This document shows positions 32,944 through 40,194 of a stretch of 40,727 bases of DNA, piece by piece. How positions within the stretch are numbered: the first letter of the stretch is position 1; every line of letters begins with the position of its first letter. Origin of the DNA: Sulfurimonas sp. (GTDB lineage Bacteria; Campylobacterota; Campylobacteria; Campylobacterales; Sulfurimonadaceae); NCBI GenBank assembly GCA_013791885.1, contig VMSZ01000011.1:1-40727 (forward strand). Direction: 5' to 3'. The notes beneath the pieces are model-generated. The model searched no databases, had not been told where the DNA came from, and worked only from the letters and a program-made list of their open reading frames with translations. A program made the position numbers and the translations under genes.

Positions 32944-33642
32944 GTGGAATTTAAAGGCTTTAGTCCAAAAACGCTTCCATTTTTACAAGCGATAAAAGAA
33001 AACAATAACAAAGAGTGGTTCGAAGCACATAAAAGTGACTACGAACAACTCATTCTTAACCCTTCACGCGCCTTTGTGGTCGAGATGGGCGAACATCTTC
33101 AAGCGCTAGAACCTAGCATAAACGCAGAACCGAAAATCAACAAATCACTTTACCGAATCTACCGAGATACCCGTCGTATGGGTGCAAACAAAGCTCCTAT
33201 AAAACACAGAATCGGCGTTATTTTTTGGCAGGGACGCACAAAAAGAATGCAAAGTTCTGCGTTTTATCTGCATTTTTCTCCAGATGAGTTGTATGTAAGT
33301 GCAGGGGTTCGCTGGTTTGAAAAACCTATGTTGGATGCTTTTCGTGAATACATCAAAGATGAAGGGCGCAGAGTTGCTCTTGATGGTGTTTTAAAGAGCA
33401 TTAAGGCAAAAGGCTATAACTATTTGGAAAAAGGGTATAAACGCTATCCAAAAGGTTTTAGCGCTGAGTTGCCGAGTGCAGATTTGAGTCTCTACAAGGG
33501 GATGGCGACATTTGCGCTTTTGGAGCCAAACTTAATTGAGAAAGGTGAAGAGTTCATTGATACTCTTTATAAGATATATGAAGATATGCTTCCTCTGCAA
33601 CAGATAATGTATGAAGTAAGTTTACGAGTCAAAGAGGATTAA
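32944..33642 (+). CDS. DUF2461 (TIGR02453) family protein
   Basis: A 232-residue conserved protein of unknown function. It begins FKGFSPKTLPFLQAIKENNNKEWFEAHK, a pattern I know from the DUF2461 family (first part FSPKTLPFL, then NNNKEWFEAHK). Further conserved blocks are INKSLYRIYRDTRR and a FYLHFSPDELYVSAGVRW strand region. No signal peptide or membrane segment is present. The start is GTG 32944, with AAAGG seven bases upstream and no nearby ATG. It sits between ccsBA and hemH with gaps of 10 and 2 bases, so it is surely co-transcribed. A link to haem is possible but not shown. Confidence 0.85.
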   Translation: MEFKGFSPKTLPFLQAIKENNNKEWFEAHKSDYEQLILNPSRAFVVEMGEHLQALEPSINAEPKINKSLYRIYRDTRRMGANKAPIKHRIGVIFWQGRTKRMQSSAFYLHFSPDELYVSAGVRWFEKPMLDAFREYIKDEGRRVALDGVLKSIKAKGYNYLEKGYKRYPKGFSAELPSADLSLYKGMATFALLEPNLIEKGEEFIDTLYKIYEDMLPLQQIMYEVSLRVKED

Positions 33643-33644
33643 AA

Positions 33645-34595
33645 ATGGCAAAAGAAGCAATTGTTTTATTAAATATGGGTGGACCAAACAACCTTGAAGA
33701 GGTTGAAATGTTTTTAACAAATATGTTCCATGACAAGAATATTCTGACGATGAAAAGCTCACTTTTGAGAAACTTTATAGCAACGATGATAACTTTTTCA
33801 AGAACTGAGAGTTCTCAGGAGATTTACAGAAAAATTGGCGGTAAATCTCCTTTGGTAGGTTTGACAAAAAAACTGGTGGCAAAACTTCAAGAGCGAGTCG
33901 GCGAAGATGTGCTTGTTGATTTTGTTATGCGTTATACGCCTCCTTTTGCCCCCGAAGTCATCGAGCGACTAAACAGTGCAGAAGTAGAAAAAATTTATTT
34001 GATTCCTCTGTATCCGCAATATTCAACAACTACGACAAAATCCTCTTTGGAAGATTTTGAAGAAGCCTATCACAAAATGGGTGCAAACGCAGTCTTGGCT
34101 GAGACAAAGCACTTTTTTCAAAACACAACGTACAATAGAGCAATTTTGCAGAGTATTAAAGAAACTATGAAAGATGCGAAATATGAAGATTTTGACCTGA
34201 TTTTTTCAGCACACGGCTTACCGCAAAAGATTGTAGATGCAGGGGATGTTTACGAAAAACACGTCAACAAACATGTGACTCTGCTTAGAAGTATGCTCCA
34301 AGAAGAGGGCATGTCCTTTCATGAAACGCATCTTGCTTACCAGTCAAAAGTAGGCCCGTTGGCTTGGCTGAAGCCTTCACTTGAAGAAAAACTCAAAGCT
34401 GTGCGAAACAGAGGCGTCATTATCTTTCCTCTTGCGTTTACCATAGACAACTCTGAGACGGATTATGAACTGGATATGGAGTACCGCGAAGTAGCAGAAG
34501 AACTTGGTTTTAAAGAGTACAGAGTCTGCCGCTGTCCAAATGACAGTGATTTGTTTGTAGATGCTCTATGCGAAATTTATGAGAAGATGAAGTAG
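33645..34595 (+). CDS. hemH: Ferrochelatase
   Basis: HemH inserts ferrous iron into protoporphyrin IX, the last step of protohaem synthesis. The 316-residue protein starts VLLNMGGPNNLEEVEMFL, the standard ferrochelatase opening. The catalytic His lies in LIFSAHGLPQKIVDAGD and the acidic metal-path residues in FTIDNSETDYELD. YPQYSTTTTKSS and YQSKVGPLAWLKPS are further family blocks. It lies 2 bases after the DUF2461 gene and shares an operon with ccsBA. Haem synthesis and haem attachment are therefore probably expressed together. Confidence 0.96.
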   Translation: MAKEAIVLLNMGGPNNLEEVEMFLTNMFHDKNILTMKSSLLRNFIATMITFSRTESSQEIYRKIGGKSPLVGLTKKLVAKLQERVGEDVLVDFVMRYTPPFAPEVIERLNSAEVEKIYLIPLYPQYSTTTTKSSLEDFEEAYHKMGANAVLAETKHFFQNTTYNRAILQSIKETMKDAKYEDFDLIFSAHGLPQKIVDAGDVYEKHVNKHVTLLRSMLQEEGMSFHETHLAYQSKVGPLAWLKPSLEEKLKAVRNRGVIIFPLAFTIDNSETDYELDMEYREVAEELGFKEYRVCRCPNDSDLFVDALCEIYEKMK

Positions 34596-34603
34596 GCTAA
34601 AAT

Positions 34604-35233
34604 ATGAAAATTGTCATCTTCGATATGGACGGGACACTTTTAGATTCCCAAAAAGATATTACTATTTCCGTCAATTATGTCAGAGAGAAACATTACTCCC
34701 TTGAGCCTTTGCCTGAGAAGTTTATTGTCGATGCCATCAATATGGAAGTACGTAATCTTCCAAAACTTTTTTATAATACAGAACTTTATGAAGAAAAAGC
34801 CAGAGATATGTTTGAAGCACATTATGAAACGCAGTGTATTCAAAACCCCTATCTCTATGAGGGTGTTTTTCAGACACTTCAAGAGTTGCGTTTAAATGAT
34901 GTAAAAATTTCTGTGGCGACAAACGCACCGACAAAATTTGCACAGAGAATGCTTGGGCATTTGGGTGTTGCAGATATGTTTGACATTATCATCGGTGCAG
35001 ACAAGGTAGCGGCATCCAAACCTGACCCGCAGATGCTGCATCATATTCTTCATCATTATAATTTCGACAAAACGCAGCACAAAGCTTGGATGGTCGGCGA
35101 TAATTCCAAAGATATGCTCAGTGCAAAATATGCGGGAATAAACTCTATATTTGCCACTTGGGGTTTCTCTCCAGATGGTGAACATGAGACCTTAGTCCAT
35201 AAACCAAAAGAAATACTAGGTATCGTTTTGTAA
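34604..35233 (+). CDS. HAD-superfamily phosphatase (phosphoglycolate phosphatase-like)
   Basis: A 209-residue haloacid dehalogenase-type hydrolase. Motif I is FDMDGTLLDS with the nucleophile Asp7 and Asp9. A helical cap follows (about 15-85). Motif II is the Thr in VATNAPTKFA, motif III the Lys in KVAASKPDPQ, and motif IV is MVGDNSKDMLSA. The cap and motif spacing resemble phosphoglycolate phosphatase and related sugar-phosphate phosphatases, but the substrate is not fixed by sequence. It starts 8 bases after hemH. A TATGAT at 35239 just after its stop could be a promoter for the next gene. Confidence 0.85.
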   Translation: MKIVIFDMDGTLLDSQKDITISVNYVREKHYSLEPLPEKFIVDAINMEVRNLPKLFYNTELYEEKARDMFEAHYETQCIQNPYLYEGVFQTLQELRLNDVKISVATNAPTKFAQRMLGHLGVADMFDIIIGADKVAASKPDPQMLHHILHHYNFDKTQHKAWMVGDNSKDMLSAKYAGINSIFATWGFSPDGEHETLVHKPKEILGIVL

Positions 35234-35279
35234 AAAAGTATGATAAAATAAACCAAATTTAGTTATTTTGGAGTTTATG

Positions 35280-36527
35280 ATGTTTGATGTCGATTTACTC
35301 GTAGCGTTTGCGTTTATGGCTCTACTTTTTTTACGCCAAGTCTCCATTTCAAAACAGCCAAATAAGATAAATTATGCGCCTCTTATGATTGCTATAGGTG
35401 CCATAAGCAGTGTTATACATTTTATTATGCAGCCTGACGTGAGTGATGTTATTCATCTCTTACGCGAATCTTTCTTTCCTCTTTTGGTTGCTTTACTTCT
35501 GTATGTTGTAATGAATATTTTACACCAAACGCAGGTCTCACAAAACGCAAGAACCCAAGACGAATTTATTTTTATGCTGATTACCCAGATGGATCAATTG
35601 AAAAAATTTATTGCTGAGCTTGAAGAGAGAATGACTCTCTCAGCTCTAGAAGACAGAGAAGCACAAAAAGAAATACGCGAGAAGTTCAAAAAAGATATCA
35701 ACGCACTTGACGCAATCCAAACGAATCAGGCGAAATTTTTAGAGAAATTTGATGATCTTGAAGGGTGGCACAAGGATGTTTCAAAAGAGTTTGAACATTT
35801 TACAGCAGTGCAAATGCCAGAATTAGACAATGTCGTACACAAGCATATAGATATGCTTCGAATAGCAGAGCAAGACCATTATAATCAACTTAAAAAGATG
35901 ATAGAAAATTCTATGCATTCTAAACAAACTATTTCCGACGAGATGAGCAAACTTCAAGAGAGTATGCAAAGTATGAAAAGTCTCTCAGACGACATAGCAA
36001 AAGCAATCACAAGACATACTCTTCAACAGCTTTCAGGTGTCACCAAAGCTTTTGAGGGAGAGATAATTGCGCTGAAGTCTCATGCAGAGGGCGTTAAAAC
36101 ATCTCTTTCTGAGGGAGAAAATACTCTTGGCGCCATTCGTACGCAAAGTGAGATGATTATGAAGCAGATGGTTCTCTCCTCGACAAGAATGAAAGAGTTA
36201 AAAGAGCAAAATGAAGGCTTGTATGACATCTACAGTATCATCAAAGAGCTTATGAGCGACATCGAAGTCATTAGAGCGGACTATGTTAAAGCACAATCCC
36301 AACTAAGTGCAATTTCCAAAGAGTTTAAAGAAGTCGAGAATCAGCAGATGGAAGATATGAAAAAAGAGATTGAGGCCTTAAGCACAACGCTCTCAGCTAA
36401 GATAGATAACTCACTTCTAAAACTGCATGAGCACTATCATATTGCCGAAGAAGATATTACGGACAGTGTGAAAATTTTAGCGAAGAAGGCTCAGCTTCAG
36501 CGAGGTTATAGCGAGAACAACAAATGA
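35280..36527 (+). CDS. Membrane-anchored coiled-coil protein of unknown function
   Basis: I do not recognise this 415-residue protein. Two hydrophobic segments at the N-terminus (about residues 4-20 and 30-80, in two pieces) anchor it. The remainder, about 95-400, is almost all charged helix with heptad character, suggesting a long coiled coil. It has no enzyme motifs. Its stop overlaps the next gene, an EAL-domain protein, by ATGA, so the two are made in fixed ratio and may form a complex. ATG 35280 is six bases after GGAG; ATG 35277 is too close to that site. RmuC-like, chemoreceptor-like or cell-envelope scaffold roles are all conceivable. Confidence 0.75.
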   Translation: MFDVDLLVAFAFMALLFLRQVSISKQPNKINYAPLMIAIGAISSVIHFIMQPDVSDVIHLLRESFFPLLVALLLYVVMNILHQTQVSQNARTQDEFIFMLITQMDQLKKFIAELEERMTLSALEDREAQKEIREKFKKDINALDAIQTNQAKFLEKFDDLEGWHKDVSKEFEHFTAVQMPELDNVVHKHIDMLRIAEQDHYNQLKKMIENSMHSKQTISDEMSKLQESMQSMKSLSDDIAKAITRHTLQQLSGVTKAFEGEIIALKSHAEGVKTSLSEGENTLGAIRTQSEMIMKQMVLSSTRMKELKEQNEGLYDIYSIIKELMSDIEVIRADYVKAQSQLSAISKEFKEVENQQMEDMKKEIEALSTTLSAKIDNSLLKLHEHYHIAEEDITDSVKILAKKAQLQRGYSENNK

Positions 36528-38746
36528 TGTCACATTTTCAAAGCTATAAAGTATCGTTTGAGAAAATATCTCTGTATTTAAAACTTTTTGTATTTCTTCT
36601 CATGAGTGTTTCTGTTTCTGTTCTTATCTTGTTTATATTTCACAGTTCTGATGCCCGTTTTGAAAAAATTCTAAAAGCCAGGAGTTTAGAAGCACAAAAG
36701 ACTATAGATGCTTTTTTGAATCATACTGAGCATGAGTTCCAAAGACTTGCAGATGTTTTTTTTACAGATGAAAGGCTTATAGAAGCTCTTGAACACAGAG
36801 ACAGAGAACTTGTATATAAAATGATGCATCCGTTATATATGAAATATGAAAAACAAGATTCCTACCTAAATAATATTCATATTGTTTTAAAAGATAAAAC
36901 CTCTTTTTTAAATGTCAAACACAATCGTGCAGAGGTCACATACAGCACCGAACAAGAGATACTGAGTGTTGCAGCAATAGATACCAATAGTTTAAAAAGC
37001 GGTTTTGAGGAGTGTTCACATGGATACTTTTATAAGATTGTCTACCCTGTAAAAAATGCCCAAAATGAACTCCTTGGAGTAGTTGAGTTTACATTCACAA
37101 TTGAAAATATACTTGAAGATATGAAGAACCATTATGGTTATGAGATGGCATTTCTTTATCAAAGAAAAGAGAGTGCCGAGACAGATAAGCTTTATAAGCT
37201 TCTTTACAGTACTTCAGCTGATATCTTCACAAATTTTGCAAAAAATCTAAACATAAAAAGTATTACAGAATATCAAAAAGTTTACTATGGAGTTTCAGCC
37301 TTAAATTTTTATGATATGAAAAATAATTTCCAAATTATTGTTTTAAGCGACATAACAGAGCTTATGCAGGTAGAAAAAGAATATATAAGAAATCTCATCA
37401 CTATATTTCTTTTTGTTGCCGTGGCTGTAATAGTCTTACTTTTTTATATTATCAATTACTATCTTCAAAAAATAAAAGCAAAAGAACAAGAGACGCTTGA
37501 AAAAACGGAAGAATTATATTTTAAGTCGCGACATAATCATCTTACAAGCCTCCCAAGTATGAGTGTTCTCAATGAAAAGATGAATATTTCTGAAGATTAC
37601 ACTGTAATCATGCTTGATATGGACAATATCGCGATATATAACACTACATATGGAAATGAGATTGTAGACATGTTTATAAAAAAAGCTGCGTTGTGTTTAC
37701 AAAATAACCTTCCCTCAAATGCTGCTCTTTATCACCTCCGTGCAGATGAGTTTGTTATTATTTTAAGTAAACCGACAAAGAGTCAGGCAAGAGATTTGGC
37801 CTATCAAATAAAGTCCTATTTTGAGAATACTCCATTACAGGTCAAAAGCATTACAACACATATTAATTTCTCTTTTGGTATCTCTCAATTTTCGACAAGC
37901 TCAAAATTAAATGCTTTTACAAAAGCAAATATTGCCCTTGTTGAGGCAAAGCACAGGGGAAGAAGTTTAATTCTGGAGTTTGAAGCGTCGATGAGTGACT
38001 TTAGCTCCTATACGCAGTTGGCGCACAGTATAGAGCTTTTGCAAAAATATATAGAAGAGGATAGGTTAGTACCTTTTTACCAGGCTATAGTAGATACAAA
38101 AACGCAGCAAATTGTCAAATACGAAGTTTTGGCCCGAATTAAAGATGGTGATAGATTTTTATCACCGCATGAGTTTTTGCGAGCAGTAGAACTTACAGGT
38201 TTGATGACTGCCATTACAAAGCAGATGATTCAAAAATCTTTTATCTATTTTGCAGGTACAAATATAAATTTCAGTATTAACATCACAAAAAATGATTTTT
38301 TAGAAAAAAATCTCATCAAGTTTTTAGAGTACAAGTGCCAAATATATAATATAAAACCAGAACAGGTGACACTTGAAATACTTGAAAATATTGCTTTGGA
38401 AGGGAATGCACAAGAGATTATTGACCAAATCACTGTTCTCGCAAATGCTGGGTATATCATAGCCATTGATGATTTTGGAGTTGAAAGCTCAAACATCTCC
38501 AGACTGAGTGATTTGAATGCTAACTTTATTAAAATTGACGGCAGTTTTATTAAAGACATAGACGTAAATAAAAAACACTATAAAATCGTCGAATCTCTTG
38601 TCTATATGGCGAAAAAACTTGATATTAAGGTGATTGCCGAGTATGTACACAGCGAGAGCGTTTACAATGTTGTAAAAGAACTCGATATTGATTACTCGCA
38701 GGGCTTTTACTTTTCTGAACCGAAAATAGGTATAGATGGCTTATAG
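36524..38746 (+). CDS. Membrane sensor with degenerate GGDEF and EAL phosphodiesterase domain
   Basis: A 740-residue protein with a membrane segment at about 20-40, a periplasmic Cache-like sensor (about 45-280, ending YKIVYPVKNAQNELLGVVEF within it), and a second segment at about 288-312. The GGDEF domain is degenerate, with RADEF at 406-410, so no synthase activity is expected. The EAL domain starts YEVLARI at 533 (EVL for EAL, glutamate kept). It also retains SINITKNDF, LEILEN, AIDDFG, FIKIDGSFI, IAEYV and the Gln of YSQGFYF. It is therefore predicted to degrade c-di-GMP in response to an external signal. It is translationally coupled to the coiled-coil gene. Its stop abuts that of the convergent small membrane gene. 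Confidence 0.9.
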   Translation: MMSHFQSYKVSFEKISLYLKLFVFLLMSVSVSVLILFIFHSSDARFEKILKARSLEAQKTIDAFLNHTEHEFQRLADVFFTDERLIEALEHRDRELVYKMMHPLYMKYEKQDSYLNNIHIVLKDKTSFLNVKHNRAEVTYSTEQEILSVAAIDTNSLKSGFEECSHGYFYKIVYPVKNAQNELLGVVEFTFTIENILEDMKNHYGYEMAFLYQRKESAETDKLYKLLYSTSADIFTNFAKNLNIKSITEYQKVYYGVSALNFYDMKNNFQIIVLSDITELMQVEKEYIRNLITIFLFVAVAVIVLLFYIINYYLQKIKAKEQETLEKTEELYFKSRHNHLTSLPSMSVLNEKMNISEDYTVIMLDMDNIAIYNTTYGNEIVDMFIKKAALCLQNNLPSNAALYHLRADEFVIILSKPTKSQARDLAYQIKSYFENTPLQVKSITTHINFSFGISQFSTSSKLNAFTKANIALVEAKHRGRSLILEFEASMSDFSSYTQLAHSIELLQKYIEEDRLVPFYQAIVDTKTQQIVKYEVLARIKDGDRFLSPHEFLRAVELTGLMTAITKQMIQKSFIYFAGTNINFSINITKNDFLEKNLIKFLEYKCQIYNIKPEQVTLEILENIALEGNAQEIIDQITVLANAGYIIAIDDFGVESSNISRLSDLNANFIKIDGSFIKDIDVNKKHYKIVESLVYMAKKLDIKVIAEYVHSESVYNVVKELDIDYSQGFYFSEPKIGIDGL

Positions 38747-39130
38747 AGCCATATAAATAAGCGGAGGGTAGAGCAAAAGACCAAGATAAGGTAAAATGCT
38801 TGGGACAGGGCTAAGCAGAGCAATACTTAAATCTTTTGAGAGCTCTTTTTTTATAAACACCTGCTCAATTAGTAAGATTTTTGTTGCTATATCTGCTGTT
38901 TTAATGAAGAGTAAAATCATAGCACTCACGCTAAAGTTAGTAAGCATCGCAAAACCTATGGCGAAATAAAAAGTAGGCTGCATAAGCAAGAACAAGAAGA
39001 TGCTTTTATTGTAATAGTGGTACATTTTAGCCAGCATTCCCAGGATACTTTCTGCTCTTTGCCAGTAAATCTCATAAGACTCCAATAAGATAAACAGTAA
39101 CACATAATTCAGTAACACTTCACTCTGCAT
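38741..39130 (-). CDS. Small integral membrane protein of unknown function
   Basis: A 129-residue protein with three to four hydrophobic stretches (about 5-17, 42-65, 66-85 and 103-127), proline-rich near the end (SPVPSILPYLGLLLYPP). I recognise no family. The start ATG has a good AAGGAAG ribosome site, which supports it as a real gene. Its last codons overlap the stop of the convergent EAL gene by six bases, and a short hairpin (6-bp arms ATGGCT/AGCCAT, 38736-38752) spans both stops. The upstream AraC-type gene, 67 bases away, runs in the same direction, so shared transcription is possible. Confidence 0.7.
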   Translation of the reverse strand: MQSEVLLNYVLLFILLESYEIYWQRAESILGMLAKMYHYYNKSIFLFLLMQPTFYFAIGFAMLTNFSVSAMILLFIKTADIATKILLIEQVFIKKELSKDLSIALLSPVPSILPYLGLLLYPPLIYMAL

Positions 39131-39197
39131 CTTCTTCCTTTATTTTCTCAGTAATACTCTGTTTTTTTCCCTACAAGTGTAGCATTTGTTTTAGAAA

Positions 39198-40073
39198 TCA
39201 ATATTTAATCGGTATAAAAAAACTCATCTCAAACGCAGCATCTTCATTGAGATAATTGTTTTTTTTGTAGATGGCATAGGGCGGTTTGATGCTTGTTTCA
39301 TATTCACTTTGGGGAAGCCATTCATGGTAAACCCAGTGAATGAATTTGAGAATGTCGCCTTGTTCCCCGCTCAAATCAAATTTCGCATAAACGCCGCTGG
39401 CAATTTTAAATTTTGGCAGTTGATGGCTTTGTATTATTTTCTCTTCTTTGAGGGCGATACAGGCAACATACTGGCATTCGCTCAGCGGAGTGATTGTCGG
39501 ATTGTCGTGAAAAAGTGCTATCTGCTGAAAGTCGCTGAGATTGTTGGTAAAAATCCATGCCTGAAGTTTTTGCCAAGTTTGTTTTATGCTTGCGTCGTAA
39601 CCGTGATGCCTGATATAGTAACTGTTAATCTCATCGCGTTTGACTATGGTCGGCTCAAGATGCTCAAAAGTTGCCCTAGAGTTCATCGCTTTTTGCGATT
39701 GCTGCAAAATAGAGTCTGAATAGAGTTTGTAGCCCCCTTTTTTCCACTCTTTTGGCGTCATGTTAAAACGTTCTTTAAAGGTACGAATGAAAGAAGTTTG
39801 CGAGCTGTAACCGCAAAGATTTGCTACATCTGTAATGGTGGAATATTTGTTAGTAAGCAGGAGATTGGAAGCTTTCTGCAGCCGGATGTTTTTAATGGTT
39901 TCATAGATGTTTTTACCAAACACTTCTTTAAAAATTCTGTGCATATGAAACTTACTGACGTTCAAATCCTGAGCAAGTTCATCAAGGTTGATGGCAGTGT
40001 CAATATGGGTATAAATATAGTACAAAATATTGTTTGATACTTGTACTCTTTTTTGCAGGGTCTCTTTTTTCAT
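39198..40073 (-). CDS. AraC-family transcriptional regulator with GyrI-like effector domain
   Basis: A 291-residue regulator of the Rob/SoxS-with-sensor type. Residues about 10-110 carry two helix-turn-helix motifs: LDELAQDLNVSKFHMHRIFK and the pair around ITDVANLCGYSSQTSFIRTF, ending MTPKEWKK. Residues about 135-290 form a GyrI-like small-molecule binding domain, seen as YYIRHHGYD and the closing YEMSFFIPI-like end. Such proteins usually sense drugs or hydrophobic compounds. The start ATG 40073 lacks a clear ribosome site. A 13-base direct repeat spaced 22 bases lies directly upstream (40084-40118) and is a candidate operator for itself and for the divergent biotin carboxylase gene. Confidence 0.88.
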   Translation of the reverse strand: MKKETLQKRVQVSNNILYYIYTHIDTAINLDELAQDLNVSKFHMHRIFKEVFGKNIYETIKNIRLQKASNLLLTNKYSTITDVANLCGYSSQTSFIRTFKERFNMTPKEWKKGGYKLYSDSILQQSQKAMNSRATFEHLEPTIVKRDEINSYYIRHHGYDASIKQTWQKLQAWIFTNNLSDFQQIALFHDNPTITPLSECQYVACIALKEEKIIQSHQLPKFKIASGVYAKFDLSGEQGDILKFIHWVYHEWLPQSEYETSIKPPYAIYKKNNYLNEDAAFEMSFFIPIKY

Positions 40074-40083
40074 AAGAAAATTT

Positions 40084-40118
40084 TAGCAAAAATAGAGAAA
40101 TAAAATAGCAAAAATAGA
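40084..40118. promoter_or_regulatory. Candidate AraC-type operator: 13-bp direct repeat
   Basis: TAGCAAAAATAGA occurs at 40084-40096 and again, exactly, at 40106-40118, a 22-base step or two helical turns. Direct repeats about 21 bases apart are the classical layout of AraC-family binding half-sites. It lies 11 bases before the start codon of the AraC-type gene. Confidence 0.5.
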
Positions 40119-40164
40119 TAACTTTATGCGCATTAATTGTGAAGAATATCTTTTTGTTACACTT

Positions 40165-40170
40165 TATAAT
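40165..40170 (+). promoter_or_regulatory. Candidate -10 box for the biotin carboxylase gene
   Basis: TATAAT 24 bases before ATG 40195, followed by an AAGGAT ribosome site. The -35 region is not recognisable. Confidence 0.5.
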
Positions 40171-40194
40171 GTCGCAAAAATATAAGGATGCATT

